A DNA stretch of 64,000 nt from Mycolicibacterium sphagni. GTDB lineage: Bacteria > Actinomycetota > Actinomycetes > Mycobacteriales > Mycobacteriaceae. Positions within the stretch are counted from its first letter, which is position 1. Every line of letters begins with the position of its first letter. Below the pieces are notes generated by a model, which saw nothing but the letters and a program-made list of their open reading frames with translations, had not been told where the DNA came from and ran no database searches. The stretch spans positions 124,001 through 188,000 of the forward strand of contig NZ_VBSB01000015.1 of the NCBI RefSeq assembly GCF_013337765.1, given 5' to 3'. The position numbers and the translations under genes were made by a program. Positions 20,804 through 28,941 of the stretch are shown here, piece after piece.

Positions 20804-22026
20804 CAGAACTCATGAGCCGGCCCAACTGGGTCGCATCCCGCGTCAGCAAGACCTCGGACTCACTCGACCGCGCCTTCGCCGAAGGACTTACCGGGCACGT
20901 CATCACCGCCCGGACCGGCAAGCAGGTCATACTGGCCGACCGCAGCCAGGCTGTGGAGTTCGTGTCGTGCTCCTACCTCGGACTGGAGTCGCACCCCGAC
21001 CTGATCGCCGCGGCGACCGAGGCCATGGGCCGGTTCGGGCTGCACTTCTCGACCTCCCGCAACCGGGGACGGCCGCCCTACCTGTTCGAACTGGAAGACC
21101 TTCTGTCCGTGATGTACTGCGGCGCAAAGGTGGCCGCCTTCACCTCGGTGAGCAACGTCCACCTGGGCGTACTGCCGCTGTTGGGCGCCGGTGCCCTGCC
21201 CAGCTATCCCGTGGCAGAGGCCGGCGTCGCGTTCCTCGTCGAGAAGACGGCACACGCCTCCATTCAGGTGATCCGCGGTGTGCTCGAGCAGATCGGGCCG
21301 ACCCGGCGCTTCGACATGACCGACCCCACGGCACTACCCGACGCGGTCCGCGAGGTCGCGGCCAGCGGCCGGACGCCGATCGTCTTGGTCGACGGCGTCG
21401 GCTCGATGGGCGGTCTCATCGACGTCGCGTCGATGCTCGCGATCCTCGAACCGTGCGGCGGGCATCTGTATGTGGATGACGCCCATGGCGTTTCGATCGA
21501 AGGCCGCCTCGGCGCGGGTTACGCGTTCGAAGCGCTCGGCGGCATTCTGCCCGACAACGTCATGCTCGCCGGCTCGCTGTCGAAGGCCTTCGGCGGCGCG
21601 GGCGGCTTCGTGGTCGTGCCGAGCGAACACGATATGCAGGTCATGCGAAAGTTTGCCAACCCGTTGGTGTTCGGGCATTCGATCATGGTCCCGATGCTGG
21701 CCGCGAACGTCGCCGCGGCATGGTTGCACATCGAAGGTCAGGTGGCCGAGCTGCAGAAGCAGCTCTGGGACAACGCCGCCGAGTTCGACCGGCTGACCAG
21801 CGGACGCCTGGTCAACGCCGGACTGCGGTCCCCCGTTCGCGGCGCGCTGTTCGACAGCGAGGACGAGGCGTTCGCCGCGGCCCGCCGGTTGAAGCAGGCC
21901 GGCGTCCTGGTCTTGCCCGCCTTCTATCCCACGGTCGCCAAAGGCACCGGGCTGATGCGCTTCGGCGTCTCCGCCCTTCACCAGCAGCACCACCTCGAGA
22001 CGGCCGCCCGGGCCCTCGGACTCTGA
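20800..22026 (+). CDS. Alpha-oxoamine synthase family PLP enzyme
   Basis: 408 residues from ATG 20800 (ATGA overlap with the dehydrogenase). Fold-type I PLP motifs of the KBL/BioF/ALAS/CqsA family are present: SCSYLGLESHPD, SNVHLGVLPLLGAGA, YVDDAHGVSIEG (aspartate and histidine) and the PLP lysine in LAGSLSKAFGGAGG. These enzymes condense an acyl thioester with an amino acid and release CO2, giving an alpha-aminoketone. A housekeeping role in biotin synthesis is unlikely in this context. It probably builds the carbon skeleton of the cluster product, perhaps using an acyl group made by one of the two ligases. The partners are not known. Confidence 0.82.
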
Positions 22027-22063
22027 ATCCCTCAATCACTCTCAACGACAAGGAGTTACTTCA

Positions 22064-23758
22064 ATGGCTATGACGACTCACGCACTGCTGACACCCGCCG
22101 AACGCTCCCGCCTCGCCGCAATGCCGGAGCTCGGTGGCGGCAACCTGCTGGCCACGGCCATGGCCGTGCACCCCGACCCGCACATCCCGTTCATCCGCAC
22201 CGGCCGGCCGGTGATCAACACCGCGGGCGAGGAGCAGACGGAGTTCACGCTCGCCCAGCTCGACGCGCTCACCCAGAGCTGGTCGGTGTGGTACCACGAG
22301 AAGGGCGTCGGCCCGCGTGACCGGGTGGCGCTCTACATGGCGGACACCTTCGCCTACACGATCCACCTCAATGCGCTGGCCCAGTTGGGCGCCATCGGCG
22401 TGCTCATCAACAGCAAGGCATCGCCCGCACTCGCGCTCGGCCTGTGCGCGCGCACCACGCCGGTGGGGATCTACACCGACCTGGATCGCCTCGCGCGGAT
22501 CGAGGAAGGCCTCGAATCCCTGGACGGCCTGCGCTGGGTCCAGTTGGCCGAGGACGTGCCCGCCCCCGCTCCGGCCGCTCTGCCCGACGCCTGGCGGTTC
22601 AAGCACGCACCGGAGGACCCGGTGTCGATCATGCATTCGTCCGGCACGACGGGAATTCCTAAGGCTGTCACACAGACTCACGCGTCCAGCGTCGCCGGGC
22701 CGCGCTTCCGTCTGCAGAACTATGTCGAGCCCGCCAACGAGCGGATGATGACCGCCCAACCGCAGTCGCATCTCGGGTGCATCGTGTACACCGCCTACTC
22801 CATCCTGGCCGGCACGCCGCTGGTGGCGCTGTACGACCCGACCGGTGAAGAGCTGACGGCGGCCGTGCACCTGCACCGCCCGAAGGGGGTCATGGCATTC
22901 GCCCATGCCTACTCCGAGCTGGCGGCACTCGACACACCTGCCGGTGCCGTCGATTCAGTGGACTACTGGGTCAACATGGGTGACGCGATCCACGAGGCGC
23001 ACATCGGTGCCATCCTGGCCAAGCGCAGCCCGGACCAGGAGCCCCCCACCTTCTACGACCGCTTCGGCACGACCGAGCTCGGCTGGGGTCTGGTGGTCCA
23101 GCCACGCACACTGGCCTCGGAGCGCGCCGACCGCCGCATCGGCAAGCCTGATCCCGTCGCCGAAGTCGCGGTGCTGCGCGCCGATGGCAGCAAGGCACCC
23201 GTCGGCGAAGTGGGCTTCTTCGGCGCCAAAGGACCGTCCATCACCGCCGGGTACTGGAACGACTCCGACACCACCTACCGCTCCAAGCTCGGCGGCTACT
23301 GGCTGACCGGCGACCTGGTGTACCAGGACGTCGACGGCAACTACTTCGTGGTCGACCGGACGAAGGACGCCATCGAAACCGCCGAGGGCACCGGCTATTC
23401 GGTGCTCATGGAGGAGATGTTGCTCAGCGAGATCAGCAGCATCACCGATTGCGCCGTCGTCGCCGGCCGCCACGGCGAGCAGATTGTTCCGGTCGCCGTC
23501 ATCATCACCGACGAGTCACCGTCTGAGGCGGGACGCCTGCTGGCCGAGGCCAACGCGGTGCTGGCGAACGCGGGTCATCCCCGCATCGCAGTGCTCGATG
23601 TCGCCCTGACCCCACAGGACTTCCCGGTGGGCGTCACCGGCAAGGTGCTCAAGCGCGAACTGCGGGAGCGCTACGGCGACCTGTCGATGTGCGCGTCCCC
23701 GGCGAACCGTGCCGTCGCCGCGTTCATGACCGACCAGCGCGTCAGCGAAGTGGCGTGA
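22064..23758 (+). CDS. AMP-dependent synthetase/ligase (candidate diazotase or acyl activator)
   Basis: 564 residues with AAGGAG before the ATG. ANL motifs are in order: phosphate loop IMHSSGTTGIPKAVT, YDRFGTTELGWG, hinge region GDLVYQDVDGNYFVVDRTKDAI, and the C-terminal catalytic lysine in GVTGKVLKREL. The hinge differs from the usual fatty acyl-CoA ligase GR(x)DD(x)IK form. In cremeomycin-type clusters an ANL enzyme (CreM) uses ATP and nitrite to diazotise an aryl amine. Because a CreE/CreD-like pair is in this cluster, this protein is a candidate for that step; ordinary carboxylate activation is the alternative and cannot be excluded by reading. Confidence 0.72.
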   Translation: MAMTTHALLTPAERSRLAAMPELGGGNLLATAMAVHPDPHIPFIRTGRPVINTAGEEQTEFTLAQLDALTQSWSVWYHEKGVGPRDRVALYMADTFAYTIHLNALAQLGAIGVLINSKASPALALGLCARTTPVGIYTDLDRLARIEEGLESLDGLRWVQLAEDVPAPAPAALPDAWRFKHAPEDPVSIMHSSGTTGIPKAVTQTHASSVAGPRFRLQNYVEPANERMMTAQPQSHLGCIVYTAYSILAGTPLVALYDPTGEELTAAVHLHRPKGVMAFAHAYSELAALDTPAGAVDSVDYWVNMGDAIHEAHIGAILAKRSPDQEPPTFYDRFGTTELGWGLVVQPRTLASERADRRIGKPDPVAEVAVLRADGSKAPVGEVGFFGAKGPSITAGYWNDSDTTYRSKLGGYWLTGDLVYQDVDGNYFVVDRTKDAIETAEGTGYSVLMEEMLLSEISSITDCAVVAGRHGEQIVPVAVIITDESPSEAGRLLAEANAVLANAGHPRIAVLDVALTPQDFPVGVTGKVLKRELRERYGDLSMCASPANRAVAAFMTDQRVSEVA

Positions 23759-23760
23759 TC

Positions 23761-25518
23761 ATGGGGAACTGGCTGTCGAGCCTGGTGCCCGAGCCCGGCG
23801 CACGTCGCCGCCTGGGCTTGGGCACCGGGATCTACAACATCGGCACCGGCATGTTCATGACGTCGTCGGTCCTGTATTTCACTGAGGGACTGGGGCTCTC
23901 GGTCACGGAGGTCGGCCTGTGGCTGGCCGTCGCCGGATTGATCGGCCTGTTCGCCGGTGTGCCGATGGGTCATCTGGCCGACCGCCGCGGACCCCGCGGG
24001 GTCGCGTCCTTGAGCCTGGTCGTGCTGGCGGCGACGATGGTCGGCTACGTCTTCGTCACCCACATCTGGATGTTCGTGGCAGTGACGGTCGTGGAGATGC
24101 TGGCCACCGCGGCGTCGAGAGCGTCGCGCGGCGGACTCATCCGCCGCGTCGGCGGGGAAGGCGCGGCGGCCTACCGATCCCAGCTGCGGGCCATCGAGAA
24201 CGCCGGCGTCGGGATCGGCGCCGCCGTCGGGGGTTTGGCGCTGACGCTGAACAGCCTGGCCGCCTATCAGGTGCTGTTCATCGCCAACGCCGTGACCTTC
24301 CTGATCGGCGCTTGGGTGTGCGTCAAGCTTCCGCACTTCGCGCCGTTGCCCGCGCCACCCGGAACGCGGCCCGGGGTGGCACTGCGCGACAAACCGTTCA
24401 TCGCCTACACGATCCTCAACGGGGTGATGAGTCTGCAGTACGCGGTCATCACCTTCGCACTCCCGCTGTGGATCGCGATGGAGACCAACGCGCCTCGCTG
24501 GATGGTCGGCGCCGTGTTGATCGTCAACACGGTGGGCGTTGTGGCGCTGCAGGTGTGGGTCGGCCGGAAGGTCAAGACAGTGCAGCAGGGCGCTGCCGCC
24601 ATGCGCATCGCCGGCCTGGTCTTTCTGATCGCCTGCGGCGGCGTCGCGGTGTCATCAGGCCTGCCCGGGTGGGCCTCCGCCGCCATCTTGCTTGCGGCGG
24701 TGGGCGTCCACTCCGTCGGCGAAATGTGCCACGCCGCAGCGGTGTTCGCGCTGAGTTTCGAGCTGGCCCCGGCACACGCGCAGAGCGAGTACGTGGGCCT
24801 GCAGGACATGGGCCTTGGCGCCGCATTCGCGGTGGCGCCCGCGGTGCTCGGCTTCTTGTGCCTGGACATCGGCAAGGTCGGCTGGCTACTCCTCGGCGGC
24901 ATGCTCGCCGCCGCGGGCCTGGCGACCGTACCCATCGTCCGGTGGGCGATCCGAAGCCGGCCCTTCCCGACGACGGAGGATGTCCTTGAGCAGGACGCCG
25001 AACCGGCCACCGTGCGACTGGTCGCGGTCCGGCTGCCCGCCCGGCTGCAGTCACCGTTCCCGCAGACGACCGTGCAGATTCGCAGGCCGCTCGACTCTGT
25101 TGTCCTCGACGATGATTCACGATTCGTCCTCGATCGGGACTGTGTGGTCGGCCGGGACCCCAGCCACGGCGACGCTCCGCTGAACGGGCTACGTCCCATC
25201 CGGATCGACGTCCGCGCCAACGGGATGTCCCGCGCCCACTTGGAAATCCGTCGCATCGGCGGGCGGGTGTACATCATCGACCGCCAGTCGAGAAACGGTG
25301 TCGCCATCCGACTGGGCGGGCAGACGGTATGGACACGGATCGCACCGGGGAAGCCGACGATGTGGCTCCCCGGGATGTCCGTGCGGATCGGCAGCCGAGT
25401 GCTGCGGCTCGAGGCGAACACCCCGCGGGTCGCGGCCCCGCTGCCGCCGTCCAGTACGCCGACCGTCCGCATGAAGCGCACACTCGTCGCCGCTCTTTCA
25501 GAAAGGAACGCATCATGA
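23761..25518 (+). CDS. MFS exporter fused to a C-terminal FHA domain
   Basis: 585 residues from ATG 23761, three bases after the ligase stop. Residues 1 to about 400 form an MFS transporter with about 12 hydrophobic spans and the loop 2-3 motif GHLADRRGPRG. After a linker, residues about 445-560 form an FHA domain: CVVGRDP, MSRAHLEI and DRQSRNGVAI carry the conserved GR, S-R-x-H and N-G that bind phosphothreonine. Fusion of a drug-type transporter to an FHA domain is unusual. It likely exports the cluster product, with activity or assembly set by a Ser/Thr kinase, plausibly the one at 34018-37068. The link to that kinase is inference. Confidence 0.85.
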   Translation: MGNWLSSLVPEPGARRRLGLGTGIYNIGTGMFMTSSVLYFTEGLGLSVTEVGLWLAVAGLIGLFAGVPMGHLADRRGPRGVASLSLVVLAATMVGYVFVTHIWMFVAVTVVEMLATAASRASRGGLIRRVGGEGAAAYRSQLRAIENAGVGIGAAVGGLALTLNSLAAYQVLFIANAVTFLIGAWVCVKLPHFAPLPAPPGTRPGVALRDKPFIAYTILNGVMSLQYAVITFALPLWIAMETNAPRWMVGAVLIVNTVGVVALQVWVGRKVKTVQQGAAAMRIAGLVFLIACGGVAVSSGLPGWASAAILLAAVGVHSVGEMCHAAAVFALSFELAPAHAQSEYVGLQDMGLGAAFAVAPAVLGFLCLDIGKVGWLLLGGMLAAAGLATVPIVRWAIRSRPFPTTEDVLEQDAEPATVRLVAVRLPARLQSPFPQTTVQIRRPLDSVVLDDDSRFVLDRDCVVGRDPSHGDAPLNGLRPIRIDVRANGMSRAHLEIRRIGGRVYIIDRQSRNGVAIRLGGQTVWTRIAPGKPTMWLPGMSVRIGSRVLRLEANTPRVAAPLPPSSTPTVRMKRTLVAALSERNAS

Positions 25519-26846
25519 AGCCTCGCGCTTTCATCCTGACCGGGTACCTGCCCGTCGTCTGCCGAGATTCGGTTTACATCGACGACTTGCGCAGCCGCGA
25601 CCTCAAGGTTCTGGTGGTCACGCCCGCGATCTCGCGCTCGTATGTGCTTTCGCACGGTGACGATCCCGCCCACCCCATCGCTGCGATCGACGAGATTGCC
25701 TTCGTCGACGGGTCGGTCGCCAGCGAAGGCTCCTACCTCCCCGGGGTCATCGAACACGCCGAGCGCTGGCGCAAGCACTACGACGTGGTCGGCATCTACG
25801 CGGTCGGGGAGACACTCGTCGAGCCGACCGGCCTGCTCGCCGACTACTTCGGTCTGCCGTTCCCCGGCTTGCGGGCCTCGCGCGCCTGCCGCAACAAGTA
25901 CCTGCAGCGCTGGTACCTGCCCGATCTGAGTCCGGTGTGCATGTTGATCCCGCCTGGGACGCGCGATGGCGTCGAACATGGAACCGTCCCCTTCCCCGCC
26001 GTCGTCAAGCCGGCCACGCGGCACTCCAGCGAGGGTGTCCAGCTGGTGCACGACCACGCCGAGTTGACCGCGCGATTGGCCGGCTATCCGGCGGAGGAGA
26101 CCATCCTCGTCGAGCAGATGATCGGAGGGCAGGAGTACTCGGTGGAGAGTCTGACCCAGGATGGCAAGACGCTGTTCTCCTCGATCACCCGCAAGGAGAC
26201 GACCGACGTCGACTCGCAATATTTCGTCGAGATGGCCCACACCGTGCCTGCTCCCCGCGACGGCGCGTGGGATGCGGTGCAGCGGGCCAACATCGAGATG
26301 CTCGACCGGCTCGGTGTCGAGAACGGCATCACCCACGCCGAGTGGCGGCTCGATGATCGCGGCGCGCCCCGGCTGATGGAGGTTGCCGCGCGCACTCCCG
26401 GCGACGGCATCATGGTGCTGTACCGCCTTGCGACAGGCCGGCCGATGGAGCCCGAGATTCTGCGGATCGCGTTGGGCGAGCCTGCCGACTATCCCGCGGC
26501 CCGGCGCTATGCCCGCCAGGTGTACGTCGCGCACGAGCCCGGGACGCTCGTCGACGTCACGGTCGACTGGCCCGGCGTCGAGCCCCGGTGGGTCGACGAC
26601 GGCAATCCCTGGCCTGACATCCCCCCGCTGGCCGCCGATGCCCCGGCGGCGTTGCGTGCGGTCCTCGTCTACGAGCCCATCGGCGCGGAACTCGGCCCCA
26701 TCCGAAGCTCCGACGACCGTGCGGTCACGTTCTTCATCGATGCGCCGAGCATGGCCGAACTGGACGAGATCGAGGCGCGCGTGCGCGAGGCGGTCTGCGT
26801 TCGAGTCAGACCTCAGAGCGAGGAATCCGCACAATCATCGCTCTGA
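25515..26846 (+). CDS. ATP-grasp carboxylate-amine ligase
   Basis: 443 residues, coupled to the exporter by an ATGA overlap. The ATP-grasp layout is visible: an N-terminal domain, then the ATP-binding part (ASRACRNKYLQRWYLPD, PAVVKPATRHSSEGVQLV, ILVEQMIGGQEYSVESL) and the metal-binding end (HAEWRLDDRGAPRLMEVAARTPGDGI). Such enzymes join a carboxylate to an amine through an acyl-phosphate, often making peptides or amides in secondary metabolism. In this cluster it may add an amino acid to 4-aminophenylalanine or its derivative. It is the last gene of operon 1; a strong hairpin follows 15 bases after the stop. Confidence 0.82.
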   Translation: MKPRAFILTGYLPVVCRDSVYIDDLRSRDLKVLVVTPAISRSYVLSHGDDPAHPIAAIDEIAFVDGSVASEGSYLPGVIEHAERWRKHYDVVGIYAVGETLVEPTGLLADYFGLPFPGLRASRACRNKYLQRWYLPDLSPVCMLIPPGTRDGVEHGTVPFPAVVKPATRHSSEGVQLVHDHAELTARLAGYPAEETILVEQMIGGQEYSVESLTQDGKTLFSSITRKETTDVDSQYFVEMAHTVPAPRDGAWDAVQRANIEMLDRLGVENGITHAEWRLDDRGAPRLMEVAARTPGDGIMVLYRLATGRPMEPEILRIALGEPADYPAARRYARQVYVAHEPGTLVDVTVDWPGVEPRWVDDGNPWPDIPPLAADAPAALRAVLVYEPIGAELGPIRSSDDRAVTFFIDAPSMAELDEIEARVREAVCVRVRPQSEESAQSSL

Positions 26847-26860
26847 CGTCTGGACGGACG

Positions 26861-26894
26861 GGCTGTGGATGGAGGTACACCTCTATCCACAGCC
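26861..26894 (+). terminator. Strong hairpin after operon 1
   Basis: GGCTGTGGAT and GAGGT pair with ACCTC and ATCCACAGCC around a short loop, with one unpaired base on each side. It lies 15 bases after the ATP-grasp stop. There is no T-run, so it may be a mycobacterial non-canonical terminator or an RNA-processing structure. Confidence 0.55.
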
Positions 26895-26912
26895 TCCATC
26901 ACACTTTCGCTG

Positions 26913-27767
26913 ATGCAGCGTGTGTTCGTCGGCAGTGAGTCGGTGGCTGCGGGTGAGGTGACGAAATACCAACTTCGTGCGCACTATCAGCGCGTCTTCC
27001 CCGACGTGTACGCGCGCGGGCCACTTTCGATCGAAGACCTCGCGCTAGCGGCCTTCCTCTGGTCGCGTCGACGAGCAGTTGTCACCGGGGTAGCGGCATC
27101 GGCGCTACACGGAGCTAAATGGGTCGACGCACGGAAGACGCCGATCGAACTCAACTATCCCAACAACAAATCACCCCACGGCATCATCACGCGCGACGAA
27201 ACTCTCCTCGATGACGAGGTGCAGACCCTGCATGGACTGCCAGTGACGACATTGCCGCGCACCGCTTTCGACCTCGCGCGACGCGGGACCATACGACAAG
27301 CGGTGGCGCGCCTGGATGCTCTCGCCAACGCCGCGCATTGGTCGAGGAAAGACGACGTACTGGATCTGCTGCCGCGCCACCCGAGGCTCAGCGGTGTACC
27401 GCGCGTCCCGGAAGTCCTCGATCTCATGGACGCAGGAGCGCAATCGCCCAGGGAGACCTGGTTGCGGCTGTTGTTGATCGAAGCCGGCTTTCCGCGTCCG
27501 CGTACTCAGATCCCGCTGTACGGTCCGGGCGAAGGCCGCCCGCGGTACTACCTCGACATGGGCTGGGAGGACATGATGCTCGCCGTCGAATACGACGGTG
27601 AGCACCATCGAACCAGCCGCGACACCTACACCAATGACATCATCCGGTCCGACTTCATTCACGACCTCGGATGGCGGATGATCCGGGTGGTCGCAGGTCA
27701 TCGTCGAGCCGAGATCATCGAGAAAACCAGGCGCGCATGGTCGTTGCGTCAGAACTCAGCGCGATGA
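26913..27767 (+). CDS. DUF559/AbiEi-type endonuclease-like domain protein
   Basis: 284 residues from ATG 26913; an earlier in-frame start falls in the hairpin region and is less likely. The N-terminal half resembles the winged-helix AbiEi-type antitoxin domain (YQRVFPDVYARGP, AFLWSRRRAVVTGVAASALHGAKW, GLPVTTLPRTAFDLARRG). The end has the restriction-endonuclease-like core of DUF559 proteins (LAVEYDGEHHRTSRDTYTNDIIRSDFIHDLGWRMIRV), with plausible catalytic D and E residues. Many mycobacteria carry several such genes with no proven role. It sits between the two biosynthetic operons and seems unrelated to the pathway. Confidence 0.7.
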   Translation: MQRVFVGSESVAAGEVTKYQLRAHYQRVFPDVYARGPLSIEDLALAAFLWSRRRAVVTGVAASALHGAKWVDARKTPIELNYPNNKSPHGIITRDETLLDDEVQTLHGLPVTTLPRTAFDLARRGTIRQAVARLDALANAAHWSRKDDVLDLLPRHPRLSGVPRVPEVLDLMDAGAQSPRETWLRLLLIEAGFPRPRTQIPLYGPGEGRPRYYLDMGWEDMMLAVEYDGEHHRTSRDTYTNDIIRSDFIHDLGWRMIRVVAGHRRAEIIEKTRRAWSLRQNSAR

Positions 27768-27803
27768 ATCCCGGGAATTATCGCTCTGAAGTCTGACTCC
27801 CGT

Positions 27804-27871
27804 CCTTACCCCGGGGGTAGGAAAACCTATCCAGGCGCATGGAATTTTCTGGTAGCGCAGGCGATTACGCC
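27804..27871 (+). promoter_or_regulatory. Conserved regulatory block B, upstream of operon 2
   Basis: Starts with CCTTACCCCGG, then GGTAGG-AAAA-CCTATC, TCTGG at 27848 and GGCGATTACGCC at 27860-27871. The distance from TCTGG to GGCG (12) and from the last block to the ATG (29 bases) equals copy A. The inverted repeat is spaced four bases here rather than nine. The downstream CATTTGAGTC-ATGACCAC is identical to copy A. Confidence 0.75.
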
Positions 27872-27900
27872 CAAACGCCCTGGCAGCGAGCATTTGAGTC

Positions 27901-28941
27901 ATGACCACAGACACACTGCTCGTGTTCGACGAAGCTGTTACTCGCGCCGGCGTCGAGGGGTGGATTCAGCACTTCTCTTCGAAAGGCTCGGCCGCCGACC
28001 TGTACCGCCTCGGCGACGCCCACGTCCTCTCGGTAGCCGACGCGGACCTCATCGACACCGCAAGCCCAGCGCTTCCGACGCCGACCCACCGGGTCGCCAA
28101 GCACAGTGAGGCTTGGCTGGGCCGCAGGGAACTGCGCCCCAGCGGGACCCAGGTCTCGTTCGGGCCGACGACGATCGGCGACGGTTCCGTCGCGGTGATC
28201 GCCGGACCGTGCGCCGTCGAATCCGCCGAACAGACGCTGGCCACCGCGGCCATCGTCGCCGCCGAGGGCGCCGTCGGCCTACGAGGCGGCGTCTTCAAAC
28301 CCCGCACCTCGCCCCATTCCTTCCAGGGCCTGCAGTGGGACGGCCTCGAGCTGCTGGCCGAGGCCAGGGAGCGCACCGGCCTGCCCGTCGTCACCGAGGT
28401 GATCGATCCCGAGCACGTCAAGCGGCTCGCCGGGGTGGTCGACGCACTGCAGATCGGTGCGCGCAACATGCAGAACTTCGTGCTGCTGACCGCCGCGGGA
28501 CAGAGCGGCCTTCCGGTGGTGCTCAAGCGTGGCTTCGGCTGCACGGTCGAAGAGACCCTCGCCGCCGCCGAATACCTTCTGCTCGAGGGCAATGACCAAG
28601 TTGTGCTGTGCGAGCGAGGTATTCGCACCTTCGAGCCGTCGGCACGATTCACGCTGGACCTCACCGCGGTTGCGCTGTGGAAGCAGCGCACCCACCTGCC
28701 GGTGATGGTGGACCCCAGCCATTCCGGCGGACACCCCGACCTGGTGGCACCGCTGTCGCTGGCCGCGATCGCCGCCGGCGCCGACGCGCTGATCATCGAC
28801 GTCCACGTCGCACCGGAGCAGGCCTTGTGCGACGGCAAGCAGGCACTGCTGCCCTACGAATTCGCCGAGGTGATGGCCCGACTCGCTCCCGTGGCGACGG
28901 CGCTCGGCCGCCAGATGAGCGGGGTGCCCAGTGTTCACTGA
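27901..28941 (+). CDS. Type I-beta DAHP synthase
   Basis: 346 residues, first gene of operon 2. The first 75 or so residues form a small regulatory-type extension, then the barrel with IAGPCAVES (metal-binding cysteine), RGGVFKPRTSPHSFQG, VLKRGFG and MVDPSHSGGHPDLV (metal-binding histidine region) and a late aspartate (IIDVHVAPE). It condenses phosphoenolpyruvate and erythrose 4-phosphate, the first step of the shikimate pathway. The known housekeeping enzyme of mycobacteria is a type II protein, so this type I-beta copy is probably a pathway-dedicated enzyme, perhaps with different feedback control, that feeds chorismate to PapA. Confidence 0.88.
   Translation: MTTDTLLVFDEAVTRAGVEGWIQHFSSKGSAADLYRLGDAHVLSVADADLIDTASPALPTPTHRVAKHSEAWLGRRELRPSGTQVSFGPTTIGDGSVAVIAGPCAVESAEQTLATAAIVAAEGAVGLRGGVFKPRTSPHSFQGLQWDGLELLAEARERTGLPVVTEVIDPEHVKRLAGVVDALQIGARNMQNFVLLTAAGQSGLPVVLKRGFGCTVEETLAAAEYLLLEGNDQVVLCERGIRTFEPSARFTLDLTAVALWKQRTHLPVMVDPSHSGGHPDLVAPLSLAAIAAGADALIIDVHVAPEQALCDGKQALLPYEFAEVMARLAPVATALGRQMSGVPSVH

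Noticed and set aside
24405-26834. 809-codon open frame on the minus strand across the exporter and ATP-grasp genes
   Set aside because: It lies antisense to two well-supported genes, has no ribosome site or recognisable domain, and its make-up is that of reversed coding sequence.
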